A stretch of DNA of 45,635 nucleotides from Balamuthia mandrillaris (Eukaryota > Discosea > Longamoebia > Balamuthiidae): contig JAVKOQ010000383.1 in the NCBI GenBank assembly GCA_031835245.1, positions 1 through 45,635 on the forward strand, in the 5' to 3' direction. Within the stretch, counting starts at the first letter, position 1; every line of letters begins with the position of its first letter. Positions 32,001 to 42,687 of this stretch are shown piece by piece. The notes below the pieces were generated by a model that did no database searches, was not told the DNA's origin, and saw only the letters and a program-made list of their open reading frames with translations. The translations under genes were made by a program, and so were the position numbers.

Positions 32001-32363
32001 TACTATCTCTTCATTCTCCAAGCCTCCTTCCTACTTTACATTTAGTACGCGCACTCTTTCTCTTCTATGACACTCTTTCATACTCAACGGTGTGATAATT
32101 AACAACAAAAACACGCAAAACAATCCTAGGCGATGAACCACCCACGCGCCCACGTTCGAAAAGAAGCTGTAGAGGTGACAGCGGCGTTGTGCGGCCTCAT
32201 CAAGAAGAAGGAAACCGTGTCCGTTTTTGTGGGTGAGGGACAAGAGGAGGGCATGTCCCCCGAGTTGGTGGCCCTCCTTCAGCCCTTCTTAATGAAGCTT
32301 TCTCCCGTTCAGCACCAGCTGCTGCAAAACTACCCTTATCCATCTTGTGCGCGAGCTGTATAG
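29069..32363 (+). CDS. CLASP-family microtubule-associated protein
   Basis: Five exons (29069-29086, 29146-29337, 29425-31701, 31772-32044, 32130-32363) join in phase to 997 residues. The first exon encodes only MAASVK; it was chosen because the next exon has no in-frame ATG and a CAACAG acceptor precedes it. CLASPs bind microtubule plus ends and prevent catastrophe. Residues about 10-270 form the CLASP-type TOG/HEAT domain: DEEWDERNKAMQRL, LQDLRSLVVKEACATLSTLA, LFPSLFKLTVVKTMVMSQAG, KNVSIRKRCMEY and SPDVRTVSRACFWAFHRRWP. The middle is Ser/Pro-rich and disordered, then Gln/Glu-rich. The C-terminal part (from about 770) is again helical and HEAT-like, ending MNHPRAHVRKEAVEVTAALC and SPVQHQLLQNY, as in the CLASP C-terminal domain. 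Intron 3 carries a CT/CCT tract. Two E2F-like sites precede the gene. Confidence 0.9.
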
Positions 32364-32520
32364 TTTTTATATAAACAAGATAAATGCCGTTTCAACCAAC
32401 AACTAGAAAAGCAGCATGCACAAGAACATATAAGCCTCAAGAGAAATAACATGAAAAGGAAAAAACAAACGAACCGAACCGAACCGATCCGAAAAGAAAC
32501 GAAACGGAACAAATAAATAC

Positions 32521-32732
32521 CTGAAGGGCTTAGCTTTCTGGGGATGAAGTAGATACATCATGACCATAGTAAACACACAATCCTGCAATCTAAGCCCCAG
32601 GGTTTTGCCTGCGTGCCTCAAAGACTTGGCCAGCAAATACCAGGGGCCATCACCGCGTTGGAACCACGTTTGAACTCTGTGGTGGTCGCTCTCATCATCT
32701 CCTCTTTGTTCTTTAATTCTCTGCTCCACATC
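32521..32732 (-). CDS. Possible orphan coding exon (cyclin-fold-like)
   Basis: The minus strand shows 212 bases of coding character bounded by GCAGAG acceptor-like and CAG/GTATTT donor-like sites. It encodes about 70 residues including [40 protein letters not shown] in its frame (positions about 32680-32560). The helix pattern around the last part resembles the first helices of a cyclin box; this is weak. A start exon consisting of ATG plus GTAACT donor at 32855-32853 would fit in phase, but lies only 25 bases from the divergent oxidoreductase start. No convincing 3' continuation was found before the CLASP stop. It is a small unrecognised gene or a remnant. Confidence 0.3.
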
Positions 32733-32879
32733 CTCTGCAGTTCAAGGTTTGCAAAAAAGAAACTCATCTGTGGCTTCTTTCTCTGTTGGCCTTTTTTATT
32801 TTTTGTTTTGAAAAAAATAAAACTCAAAAAGCCAGCCACAGCTCGCAGTTACCATAGCGAACCGAGGAGGAGGCGGAAG

Positions 32880-34491
32880 ATGGAGAGGTCGGATGAGCGA
32901 AGCGAAGCGGCGGTGTTGAACATGGGCATTTTAGGCGCCTCTTGGATCGCGCCCACGGCGGTGATCACACCCTTGAAGTTCGTCAAGGACGTTCGCGCCT
33001 ACGCTCTTGCCTCCCGGGATCTTCAAAAAGGTTTGGGTTTTCTTTTTTTGCTGTGCTGGCTTCGTTTATGCTTAACCGCCACTTTGGTTTTTTTTTCTTG
33101 CGTTAAAGCACAAAAGTATCAAAGCATGTATAAGATTGAAAAGATCTACAATGATTACGCGGAGCTGATCGCCGATGAAAAGGTTGACATCATCTACAAT
33201 TCGCTGCCCAACAGCCACCACAAGGAATGGACCATTCGAGCCCTTCGTGCCGGCAAACACGTTCTCTGCGAGAAACCTTTGGCTTGCAACGAAGAGGTTC
33301 TTTTTCTCTTACATCTCGTTTCGCTTCTCTTCTTTTTTTTTTGCTGGTTAACCCCTATGTTCGTATCGGTTTGGTAATGCACAGGAAGTGATAGAAATGT
33401 TCCAAGTGGCGAGAGAACAAGACAGACTCCTCCTGGAGGCTTACCATTGGCGATTCCACCCGTTAGCTGCTCAGATAGAACAGGTTCTTCTCTTCACTCT
33501 TTCTTCTTTCGTCTTTTTCGACTTTCTTTCTTTCTCCTTCATCGTTTGTTCTTACTTCTTTTTTGCTTCTTTCTTTCTTTGTTTTTTTTTTTCTAAACTT
33601 CATATTTGTGAACAAAGACGCTGAGAAGCGGGGAACTTGGAAAGATACACAAGGCACACGCAGAGATGCGCATAGCCATTCTCCGAGGCAGCGACATTCG
33701 TTACAACTACGATCTGGGAGGCGGCAGCACGATGGACACCGGCTGCTACGCCCTTAGCGCTCTCGTTTTTTTGATGGAGACTTTATCTTCTGCATCTTCC
33801 TCTCCTGAAGAAGACAAACAGAAGCAGAAGATGAAAGACGAAAATGGCGAAGAAAGAGAAGAAGGCGCGGAGTTCCCTTTTGAAGCGGTTGTGGAGAAGG
33901 CAGTGGCCACCTGCTGTTATCCGCAGATCGACAAACATATGAACGCGGAGCTCAAGTTAAAGTTGAGGAAAGAAAAGGAAGGAGAAGATGAAGGACAGGA
34001 AGATACCATCGCTGCCACTATGCGTTGCAGCATCTACAACTTGGTTCCTTCTCTCAAATTCGTCATAGAAGGCGAAGCTGGTATAACTGCTGACTTGTTT
34101 TGTTTTGTTCGCTCTCCTATATCCTTTTGTCTAACCTTTTCTTTTCTTATTTATAAAAGCAACTTTGTCAGTCAACAACTTTGTGGCGCCACATATCTTC
34201 CACCGAATGTCCATCCAAAGAAAGCCCGGTGCTTCTTCTTCTACTGCTTCTTCTTCCACGCCTTCATCCTCTTCCACAACAAAACTGTGGCAAGGAGAAA
34301 GCACCTACACGCATCAGCTTAGAAGCTTTGCAAAGGCGGTGAAGGCGGGCATCACTGCCAACTCGACTGCACAACAATGTCGTGATGCCAGTTTGCCCTT
34401 TCATCCTTACTCCACCAGTTTGAGCATCGCTCGTCTCGTGGATCAGGTTTATACTAAAGCTGGTCTTGAAGTTAGAGGCAAGAAGAAGTAA
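32880..34491 (+). CDS. Gfo/Idh/MocA-family NAD(P)-dependent oxidoreductase
   Basis: Five exons (32880-33030, 33109-33296, 33385-33483, 33618-34080, 34160-34491) join in phase to 410 residues. The family oxidises sugars, inositols or trans-dihydrodiols with NAD(P). The N-terminal Rossmann fold reads [18 protein letters not shown], then [24 protein letters not shown] and the family motif CEKPLA. The second half has [11 protein letters not shown], the sheet segment [21 protein letters not shown] and [14 protein letters not shown]. An acidic insertion near residues 200-225 and a Ser/Thr stretch near the C-terminus are lineage additions. The substrate cannot be read from sequence; dimeric dihydrodiol dehydrogenase or fungal glucose-fructose-oxidoreductase-like proteins are the nearest types by motif. 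The start is the first ATG of exon 1, 14 codons before the Rossmann methionine. Confidence 0.93.
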
Positions 34492-34550
34492 GCGGCGTTA
34501 ATGGAAGAAAGAGGAGAAGGAGAAAGAAGAACTAAACTAACGCGAGAAGG

Positions 34551-36087
34551 TCAACGTTGCAGGTCGCCTCGTTCCATTTTATAATAATACCCTTTATCGC
34601 TATAACCGTTCATCTCTCTCCTTCGTTCTCCTCTTTTTGCTTTTTGTTCTTCTTGTTCTTCTTGTGCTTCTTCAAAGCCTTCCAGTATAACCATCGAAGA
34701 AGCATTACTCTTGCTGAGCTCCGCAACAATTTGCTGGGTGATCAACGCAAACCAATAACAGTTCAACAAAAGGAAGAGCGTCGGCACTCCAAAGCTCATG
34801 CCATAGACGACAGCCACGCTGCTTCCTTCCGGCATGGCGAAGACGATGAAACGCCGCAGCCAATAGACTTCGGAGAGGATGTAGAGGGACATGACGATCC
34901 GCCCCAGGAAGAAGGAGAGGTAGAAGAGAAGGCCGGAGGTTTTGTGGAAGGGGCTGCCTTCGTAGCCCAACTCTTTGGAGAAGTAGATGCAGTAGAGGAA
35001 AGGCGTGCTCACTTCGTAGAATATGAAGCAGGCGCATAAATAGTATCCTATGGTATAGTGCTGTTGTTGATTTTAAGATAAGCGAAGACTCTAAACAAAG
35101 CAGACAGAGGAAGTAAACAACACAGCAGGAGAGGAGGTAGAGACGAGAGGAGCAAGAAGCAAGAAGCAGAGAGAGAGAGAGAGAGAAACAACGAGAAAAT
35201 AGAAAGATAACGATGAACATACAAGGCAATATGCGATTCCTGCAATGCCCATAGCATGATGAAACAAGAAAGCTATTTCCGTCCGCCCAACCAATATCTT
35301 CCAATAGAAGAGATACACGAGGGTATCATAGAGAAGATAACCCTCCGTTATGAAGAGAACAACGCTCACAGCCCATGAATACCCATAGTACACCATCACT
35401 CCTAAAGTGTTTTTGTTACGAGTTCGTTGTTACACGGAAGAACCAGAAGAAGAGAAACATAGAAGCAGGAAGCAGAAAGAAGAAGAACAAGAACAAGAAG
35501 TAGTAGTAGAAGAAGAACAAGACGAAGACGACGACGAAGGAGAAAATAGAAAAAGGAAGATACGCAAAGAACATGCAACAGAAGGTTGCACACACAAACC
35601 TTCCTCATACTCCGCTAAAGTGAGGCCAAGGTTGCTGACAGCATTGGGAGAGAAAGAAGAAGAGCCAGCCGCAGACAGAGAGGAAGCAAAGAATGGCGGC
35701 ACGTCGGCACTGGAGGGAATGACGTACGTGGCGAAGAAAATGGCATAGGAAGCTCCTATTGTGGACACTATGCCATGCAAAAACGCCACACAACTTTTTT
35801 GGTTTAGAGGTGGTGGTGGAGACAAAACGTGGAAGGAACAAAAAAAAAGAAAAGAATAAAAAAAACGAAAAGACAGATGAAAAGATTTTTTGAACAAACA
35901 CCACGAGAAAACAAAAAACCTACTTCCCGATCCACTCTAAACGGGCCTTAATGTCCATGCCCTGGAGTACGTGGGAGAAATACTTTTGGGAAAACCATTG
36001 GAAGAAAAGGTAACAGCACGAGAAGCAAAAGGCCGACGAAAAGAAATAGAATATGTGCTCCCCTACCCCCAACCTGCCTTCTGCCAT
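34551..36087 (-). CDS. TLC-domain multi-pass membrane protein (TLCD4/TMEM56-like)
   Basis: Four exons (36087-35924, 35793-35600, 35401-35223, 35060-34551) join in phase to 348 residues. TLC proteins (TRAM-Lag1-CLN8) are multi-pass ER or plasma-membrane proteins linked to lipid metabolism or trafficking. Visible segments: a first hydrophobic helix (FYFFSSAFCFSCCYLFF), CVAFLHGIVSTIGASYAIFF, WAVSVVLFITEGYLLYDTLV, the TLC signature region TEIAFLFHHAMGIAGIAYCL with its His pair, then YTIGYYLCACFIFYEVSTPF, LLFYLSFFLGRIVMSLYIL and a last helix before an acidic and basic tail. The size and order fit the TMEM56 type rather than ceramide synthase, since no homeobox is present. Introns 2 and 3 hold sense-strand TTC and CT tracts. 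Its 3' end is 60 bases from the convergent oxidoreductase stop. Confidence 0.88.
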
Positions 36088-36350
36088 CTCCGCTTCTGCC
36101 TGCTTTTTTTTGTTTTGTGCCAATTTTATTATTTATTCATGTCGTCATGACCGGGTTGAAATAAACAACCTAATATGTTGGAACCCTATCGATAATTGAT
36201 AATTTGTTGACAGATTAACAATAATCGGTAAATATTGCAATCAATCCGATAAATGGCAATAAACATTACAGCAAAATCTCTCTCTTAAGTCTCAATTAAA
36301 AAAGAAAGAAAGAAGAGACGGAGAGAGCAGCAGAGCAGAGAGACAAAGGA
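36088..36350. promoter_or_regulatory. Divergent region, TLC protein / F-box-SPRY protein
   Basis: A 263-base AT-rich spacer with CTATCGATAATTGATAATTT near 36187, AATCGGTAAAT near 36223, CCGATAAATG at 36246-36255 (one change from the words before the USP and RasGEF genes) and GA-rich DNA just before the start. Confidence 0.4.
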
Positions 36351-37080
36351 ATGAGCACCTCCGCCGACGCAAATGAGGTGAGCCTGTTGGAACTGCCCAA
36401 GGAACTGCTTCAGCTGATCCTGGAGCACATCCCGACGGGGGAGCTCTTCCCCAACGTGTTCCTGGCCTGCCGCGCCCTCCTGGCCGTCCTCCAGGAGGAC
36501 TTCTCCTGGCAACGCCGCTGCCTTTTGGACTTTGCCCACGAGGAACAGACGGAAGAGACGTGGTTGGAGACGTACAAGACGCGGTGCGTGGGCGGTTGGG
36601 ACCTTGAAAACACCACCCGCCCTCCCGACCTGCTGAAACCCCTGTCCCCGTTGCCCGACGGCTTCTCCACGCACTGCTACGCTTCCCCCAGCGTCTCTTC
36701 GGATAATGTCCTCTTTGACAAAACCAGCATCAGGTTTTTTTAACACCTTCAACCAAACACAACGCTCAGAAATCTAAAGCCAATCGCACCAAACCCACGT
36801 TCTGACCATGACTTTCGTGTCGCCCAACAGGTGGACTGGGTCGTGTTCTTATGTGATGTCTCGCAGCAAGAGGAGCTGGTCGAAAGGGCTGGCTTGCTTT
36901 GACCTGGTCATACGAGGCCACAAGGGAGGGCACGTCTACTGCGTGGGGGTGGTGGATGACACCTGGGACTGCGCCAACCATTGCCCACGTTACTCCACCA
37001 CCATGCCCCGCAGCTGGGTCCTTTGGTCTCAGTCTCAATGGTTTGTTTGTATGACTGTTTCATCCTTTCTCTTGCTGTTG

Positions 37081-37112
<32 letters not shown>

Positions 37113-37505
37113 AAAGGCCCTGTGCACAGCCTCGCTTTTGCTTTCTTTGTTCTCCTCTCAACGCAGCGCTGATTTATATTCACCAAACAACATAGGCACG
37201 ACCTTCAGGGCAGCCCTTTTTCTCCTTCTTTGCCATCCAGAGTAAGCTCTCAAGATTGGGCAGAAGGGGATACCATCGGGGTGATGCTGGACTTTCGTCC
37301 AAAAGATGAAACAACGAAACAAGGGAGAACCATTTACTTCTTCAAGAATGGACAATTGTTGGAACGTATCCCCATGCCGCCGGATGTGAAGCGACTTTGG
37401 GCCGCAGTTCAGCTCTATGACAATGGAGATGAGGTTGAGCTACGCCCTCGACGCCAGCTCTACAATATCCCTCCCCTGGACGAGGACAAACAGAAGGAAC
37501 CGTGA
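36351..37505 (+). CDS. F-box and SPRY domain protein
   Basis: Three exons (36351-36733, 36831-37040, 37196-37505) join in phase to 300 residues. The N-terminus is an F-box (LLELPKELLQLILEHIPTGELFPNVFLACRALLAVL), which in SCF ubiquitin ligases binds Skp1. From about residue 125 a SPRY domain follows (WTGSCSYVMSRSKRSW, HVYCVGVVDDTWD, then DTIGVMLDF, TIYFFKNGQLL, LWAAVQLYDNGDEVEL), a substrate-binding beta-sandwich. F-box plus SPRY is the FBXO45/Fsn layout, though similarity beyond domain order is unclear. The last acceptor (ACATAG at 37195) was chosen because it alone keeps phase. A decayed tandem copy follows directly downstream. Confidence 0.88.
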
Positions 37506-37650
37506 CATCGTAACTTTAGTTTTTGCATGCCCTTATAATGAAGCACGAAGTATGCCTGCTGTAACGCACAGTGTGTGGACTGAGATAATACAAATTCGTT
37601 ATGGTTTCTTTTACTTCTCATACAGGAACAAAAAGAAAGGGTTGGTTAGC

Positions 37651-38262
37651 ATGAACGCAAGTGAGGGAAGCTCATTGTTGGACCTGCCAAAGGAACTAAA
37701 GCTGCTCATCTCTGAGTACATCCCAACTATCTACCTCATTCCGAACCTCTTCTTGATATGCCATGCTTTGCTCGACCTGCTCAATGACAGGTGGAAGTGG
37801 AAGCCATGGCTGGAGACCTACAAAGAACTCCACTTTGGCGGTTGGGGTCCACAGAATACCTTGGTATCTGCCTCACGATAAGGTTATCCTTTACAAAATC
37901 AGGCTAAGGTTTCGCTTCCATTTAGCCTCAGCATCGAAGAAGTGTTCAACTTGACTGCTTTCAGTTCACCCGTTCGTCGTTCTTCGTCTCTTCATCGTTC
38001 TCTTCTCTCCAAAATAGGTGAGAAGAGAGAGCCTATTACCTCTATCTTGCAGTAAACGTAGAAGGCTCCTTGGACCCAAGGAGATATCATTGGAGTGGCG
38101 TTAGACTTTCGGACAGCCTGCAGTCGCTTTTACTCCTTCAAGAAGAACGAAAAAGCTGTGGAATGCATCCCCCATGCCTCTTATCGTGAAGCAACTTTGG
38201 GCCGTGGTTCAGCTGTATAACGTTGGGGATAAAGTGGAACTGAGCCGCCTTGGACATCCAAA
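37651..38262 (+). pseudogene. Decayed tandem copy of the F-box/SPRY gene
   Basis: The first part (37651-37881, 77 codons to a TAA) reads MNASEGSSLLDLPKELKLLISEYIP and ends WLETYKELHFGGWGPQNTL, matching the parent's F-box exon (WLETYKTRCVGGWDLENTT) with about 15 codons missing. The parent's middle exon has no counterpart. At about 38080-38262 a match to the last exon returns (GDIIGVALDFR, YSFKKN, then in another frame VKQLWAVVQLYNVGDKVEL), with a frame change near 38165. Intact splice sites are not evident, so it is a host pseudogene from local duplication. Confidence 0.85.
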
Positions 38263-38351
38263 GCAAAACACAAGTGACAAACTTGATTTACATGTTGCGT
38301 TTCTTTTTCTAAACAGTCAAACAAAGACATACATATGTATAGAAAACCTTG

Positions 38352-38558
38352 TTAGCATTCTTCTTCGGAGGCGAAGAGAGTCTGTTCGTAGAGGGCTAGC
38401 TGTTGCATGAACCCTCGGTTTGGTTCGATGATGTGCCGTTTTTCTTTTACAAATCGATAGGCCTTATCAAGGCTCCATCCCTCTGTCTTCATCAAGTAAG
38501 CCAACACTATAGTTGTTGACCTGCTTATACCTGTTTTTTTCAAGATTGGTTACGTCAA

Positions 38559-38602
<44 letters not shown>

Positions 38603-39586
38603 CGAGCAGAGAAGAAATGACGAAGGAGAAAAGAACAAGAAGGGAGCACATACCAGCTATACAATGCACCAAGACAGCAGAGGATTCTTTCCGTGCCTCC
38701 TCTGAAATAAAAGAATGAGCCAGCTAAAAACAAAAGAAAAATAACAAAGATTACAAATCCAACTACTAACCAATAAATGAAATGGCAGTCTCAAAGTACT
38801 CCGCTATTGACTGTTTCGAACTGTCAGAAACAGCAATCCTCAGATACTGAAATGAGTCTTTAGAAGCTCCAGGTGCGTCCTGCCTTGAAGACGAATTTGA
38901 AGATGCTGATGACCTCGCAACACTGCTATGAGTAGCCAACGGCGAAGAAGGATATGAAGAAGAGGTTCGTGGTGAGGTATTGTTACATTGAAAATAATTA
39001 GGTTCATGAGTAACGTTGATGATGTGAGTGATGCCCCACCGCCGCAGCACTGGAGCTGCAGTGGCTGAACTGTAGTCTCCCAGAAAAAGGTGAGGAAGGA
39101 TTCTGGTGGGCCATGACTCATAACGTTCTAAGTCAGGAGATGACTCACTCTCAGAAGAGGAACAACATACAAAAGGATAGGCTTTGTAAAGTTCTGCTAT
39201 GCTGTCTGTCCCACAGAAAATGATTGTAAGCAAACATTGAATAGTGCACACGTGAACCAAATACTGTGAAACTAATGAAACACATACCTGTATAAACAAA
39301 GACTTGAACGTCAGAAGATAAACCAGGAGTGCCTTTGACGAATTGAACAAAGGCTTTGATGTTCTGCATATCATTTCTCTTCCGTTCCACATTGTTGGAA
39401 GATGAGGTGGGCGGGATGAGAACGATACGACCAACGCTTGCTCGCCTACAAGGTCCTCTGCAATCCTCTTCGCATTTATCTGTACAGGCTATCCTTTGTG
39501 TTGCCTTCCAAAGCCGATAAGCTTTGTCACCGTCCGTCTGTAACAAAAGAGCAGGCCATCAGCAATAGATTCCTCTCCTCTCTGTC

Positions 39587-39629
<43 letters not shown>

Positions 39630-40054
39630 GTCTCTCTGTCTCTCTGTCTCTCTGTCTCTCTCTCTGTCTCTCTCTCTCTCTCTCTCTTCTAAGAAGAACA
39701 TGTTTTGGTTTGGTTTCTCTCCCTTCCTCTCTTTCTTCATTGCTTTTTTCTCTCCTATGATTGCTTGAACATACCCGGTGCAAAGAATCATGAAAGGAAA
39801 GGGAACTTTTTACATGTCGCGCACCAAACTCTTGCGGGGTTCTCTGGTCCACCACCAGCAACCTTTGTCACGGACAAACACAAGGTTAGGCGGCAACAAA
39901 AAGGGACCAGATAGGAAACAGAAGACAAAAGAAAAGGCCTGAAGGGGGCGCAGCCTTACCAGTTCTCCAAGCAGGTAGCACAGCTGAGACAATCATAGAA
40001 TTGGTGCAGCCCTATAAAACCCCAGCTATCTGTGTCCGTGCCCTTTTCCCCCAT
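38352..40054 (-). CDS. Rhodanese-like plus dual-specificity phosphatase (MKP/STYXL1-like)
   Basis: Six exons (40054-39960, 39862-39775, 39537-39288, 39205-38771, 38701-38654, 38530-38352) join in phase to 364 residues. The N-terminal third is a divergent rhodanese/CDC25-like domain (LLVVDQRTPQEFGARHVKSS; VQVFVYTDSIAELYKAY) without the usual active-site Cys, as in the MAP-kinase-binding domain of MKPs. An unusual Cys-rich insertion (CTDKCEEDCRGPC) sits inside it. The phosphatase domain begins WPTRILPHLFLGDY, ITHIINVTHEPN, and has the P-loop HCIAGISRS with catalytic Cys303 and Arg309, then TTIVLAYLMKTEGWSLDKAY. A Ser-rich insertion of about 35 residues follows the INVTHEPN strand. It should dephosphorylate Tyr and Thr/Ser, perhaps on MAP kinases. 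The start (MGEKGTDTD) is the first ATG in frame but lacks independent support. Confidence 0.87.
39573..39690. repeat. Mixed (CT)n and (CTGTCT)n tract in phosphatase intron 2
   Basis: A compound repeat whose plus strand is pyrimidine-rich. Because the gene is on the minus strand, the transcript carries the purine-rich (GA/GAGACA) version, unlike every other repeat-bearing intron in this window. Confidence 0.9.
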
Positions 40055-40533
40055 ACCTTTAGCTTGCCTTGCTTTCTTTCGTTTTTGCAAAAAAAAAAAG
40101 TACGTTCGTTATTTTTGTTCACACAACTACGCTGCCGCACGAAACACTCCGTCATCTCCGTTGGATCTGGGCCAAAGATTTTGAATCCTCGGCAACCCGG
40201 AACTCTGCCTGGCAACCATCAAAGTTGTCATAACGACCGGAGCAAATTGGAGAGAGAGCCTTTTTTTTGTTCTTTTTTTTTTTATAAAAAAAACGAAAAA
40301 ACTACAAATAGCCTCAAATGTTATTCATAGGAGTGCTCTACCTGCACATCGCAAAAGAAAAAAAACCAAGAGGTAGATTCAAGAAGGAAGAGCAGACAGG
40401 AGGGGGAAAAAAAAACAAAGGAGAAAATGGGTTGTGGGTTGTTGCTGCATCGATGAGGCCATTCACTCACATCCGCTCGGGGAAAACTCCGAGTCAAATG
40501 CTGAAGCGCAAAAGTTTTGCTGGAACCATACCC
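40055..40533. other. Spacer between phosphatase 5' end and ABCE1 3' end
   Basis: A 479-base stretch with T and A homopolymers (about 40090, 40262-40300, 40360 and 40408). Two short ORFs overlap here on opposite strands, but neither shows recognisable domains. It presumably holds the phosphatase promoter and the ABCE1 3' UTR. Confidence 0.5.
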
Positions 40534-42405
40534 TTATTCGTCCGTGTTATCCATGAAGAAGTAGTTGCCAGACTTCTTCTGCTCAGAGTCCTTCACAGAG
40601 TCCAACTTGTTGATACGAGGCCGGTAGTTGGTGGGGTCGCGACGGAAGGTGATGTCGAGGTTCTCCAAGAACTTGTTCATGCCGGTGAGGAGGGACTCGG
40701 GGGCGTTGGCCTTGCAGTCTATAGAGGCCTCACCCTCGTAGACGATGACGCGGTCGGCGAGGTAGGTTGCCATGATGAAATCGTGCTCTACAATGAAAGC
40801 AGTCTTCTTGGCGTGGAGGATGAACCTCTTGATAACCTTGGCTGCCACGATACGCTGCTCAGAGTCGAGGTAGGCGGAGGGCTCGTCGATGAGGTAGATG
40901 TCGGCGGGCTTGCCGAGGGCCAAGCAAAGGGCCACACGCTGCAACTCGCCTCCAGAAAGGTGACTGACTTCTTGATCGAGGAGAGGCTCGATGAGCAAGG
41001 GTTTCAGCACGTCCGTGTTGAACTGGGCGTGGGTAAAGGCTGCCCTGATCTTCTTCAAGAGGAGGTCCTTGACGGTGCCGTCAAACTTGGGGCTGATCTT
41101 CTGGGGTTTGTAGGAGACGTTGAGCTTGGGAATCTGCACGCTAGCGTCATCAGGGGCAATGATGCCGGCCAACATACGGATAAAGGTAGTCTTGCCCGTT
41201 CCGTTCTGTCCCAGCAGCACCACGATCTCCGAGTCAGTAAAGTCTCCGCTCTCGATGTTGAGCTTGAAGCCACCGGCAGCTTGGCCGGCAGCAGCTGGGC
41301 TGGAGAAGGTCTTCACCATGGAGGGATAGCTGTAGCGGAAGTGCTGCTTGCTGTCCTTGACGGTGTCCTCCTCGGCGGTGGTCTGCATCTTGAAGGAGAG
41401 GGAGATGTCGCGGAAACGAAGATTCTCGGTAGGGATGAAGCCAGCAAGGAAGATGTTGATACCTTCACGCACGCTGAAGGGTAGTGTCACCACACCGTAG
41501 GCTCCCGGCACGCCATACAGGCAGCAAATAAAGTCGGAGAGGTAGTCCAACACGCTCAGATCGTGCTCCACCGCAATCACGAACTTGTCGGGCTGCAGCA
41601 GCGTGCGAATGATGCGCGCTGCACGAAGGCGTTGACGAACATCAAGGTAACTGGAGGGCTCATCGAACATGTAGATGTCAGCCTCCTGCACGCACACCAC
41701 ACCGATGGCGAAGCGCTGCAGCTCTCCTCCGGAGAGGGCAGCTACCTCTCTGTCCAAGACCTTGGCCAGGTCCAGCACGTCGATGATCTCTTCCTTCTTC
41801 TTGCGCTCGTCCTTGGTGATCAGCACTCTTTGCACGTTGCCTTTGACGGCACGCGGGATGTGGTCCACATATTGCGGCTTGATAATGGCTTTGAGGTTGT
41901 CTTCCAGGATTTTGGTGAAGAAGTTTTGCAACTCCGAACCTCTGAAGTGAGTCAAGATTTCTTGCCAGTCCGGTGGGTTCTGTTGTTGTTAATACGCGTC
42001 AGTTTAGTTAAGTTTCTTTACCAAAGAGGAGAGAGAGAGAGAGAGAGAGAAGCAAGAACAAGCAAAACGGAAAAGATAGAAGCAAGAGAGCAAGAAAAAA
42101 TGAGAAAATGGAGGAGGGAAACTAACGTCATAGCGTCCAAGGTTGGGCTTGAGCTTGCCAGCAAGGATCTTGAGGGCAGTGGACTTGCCAATACCGTTTG
42201 TGCCGACCAATCCGAGCACTTGGCCAGGGCGAGGGGTGGGCAGCCTGTGAAGCTTGAAGGCGTTGTTGCCGTAGCGGTGCGTAGTGTCCTTGTCCAAGTT
42301 TTTGGGCAGGTTAATGATTTGAATGGCCTTGAACGGACATTTCTATACGTGCGTGAGTGCGCAGATGTGTTTGAGGGGAAGTTAGAACAGAGAGTGAGTG
42401 AGTGA

Positions 42406-42445
<40 letters not shown>

Positions 42446-42687
42446 ACAACAGAAAAAGCAGAGAAGGGAGAAAAGGAGAGCGAGAAAATAACCTTCACGC
42501 AAATACCGCAACCAATGCAAAGCTCTTCAGAAATCCAAGCGATCTTAGAGGTGGGTGTGACCTCAATGCAGAGCTTGCCCATCTTAACGACAGGACAGGA
42601 GCGCTTGCATTCCTGCCTGCAGCGCTTGGGCTTGCAGCGATCACTGGAAACAATAGCAATACGGGTGAGCTTTTCGTCCTTCGACAT
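40534..42687 (-). CDS. ABCE1: ABCE1/RLI1 ribosome-recycling ATPase
   Basis: Three exons (42687-42493, 42342-42127, 41979-40534) join in phase to 618 residues (human 599). ABCE1 splits post-termination ribosomes and acts in initiation; it carries two 4Fe-4S clusters and two ABC ATPase sites. The cluster cysteines are present ([31 protein letters not shown]). NBD1 has Walker [10 protein letters not shown] (about 112-120), signature [12 protein letters not shown] and [17 protein letters not shown]2 has [21 protein letters not shown] and [13 protein letters not shown]; the hinge and [12 protein letters not shown] are also conserved. The C-terminus ([25 protein letters not shown]) is family-like. 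Both introns contain sense-strand CT tracts. The coding sequence is GC-rich, as expected for a highly expressed gene, and its antisense strand stays open over long stretches. Confidence 0.98.

Noticed and set aside
32403-32520. Read-through extension of the orphan minus-strand exon to a stop at 32403
   Set aside because: The sequence after GTATTT is T-rich and repetitive (GGTTCGGTTCGG), typical of intron or spacer rather than coding DNA.
40318-42405. Long plus-strand ORFs (388 and 280 codons) over ABCE1
   Set aside because: They are antisense shadows of a GC-rich, strongly codon-biased gene; the minus frame is unmistakable ABCE1.
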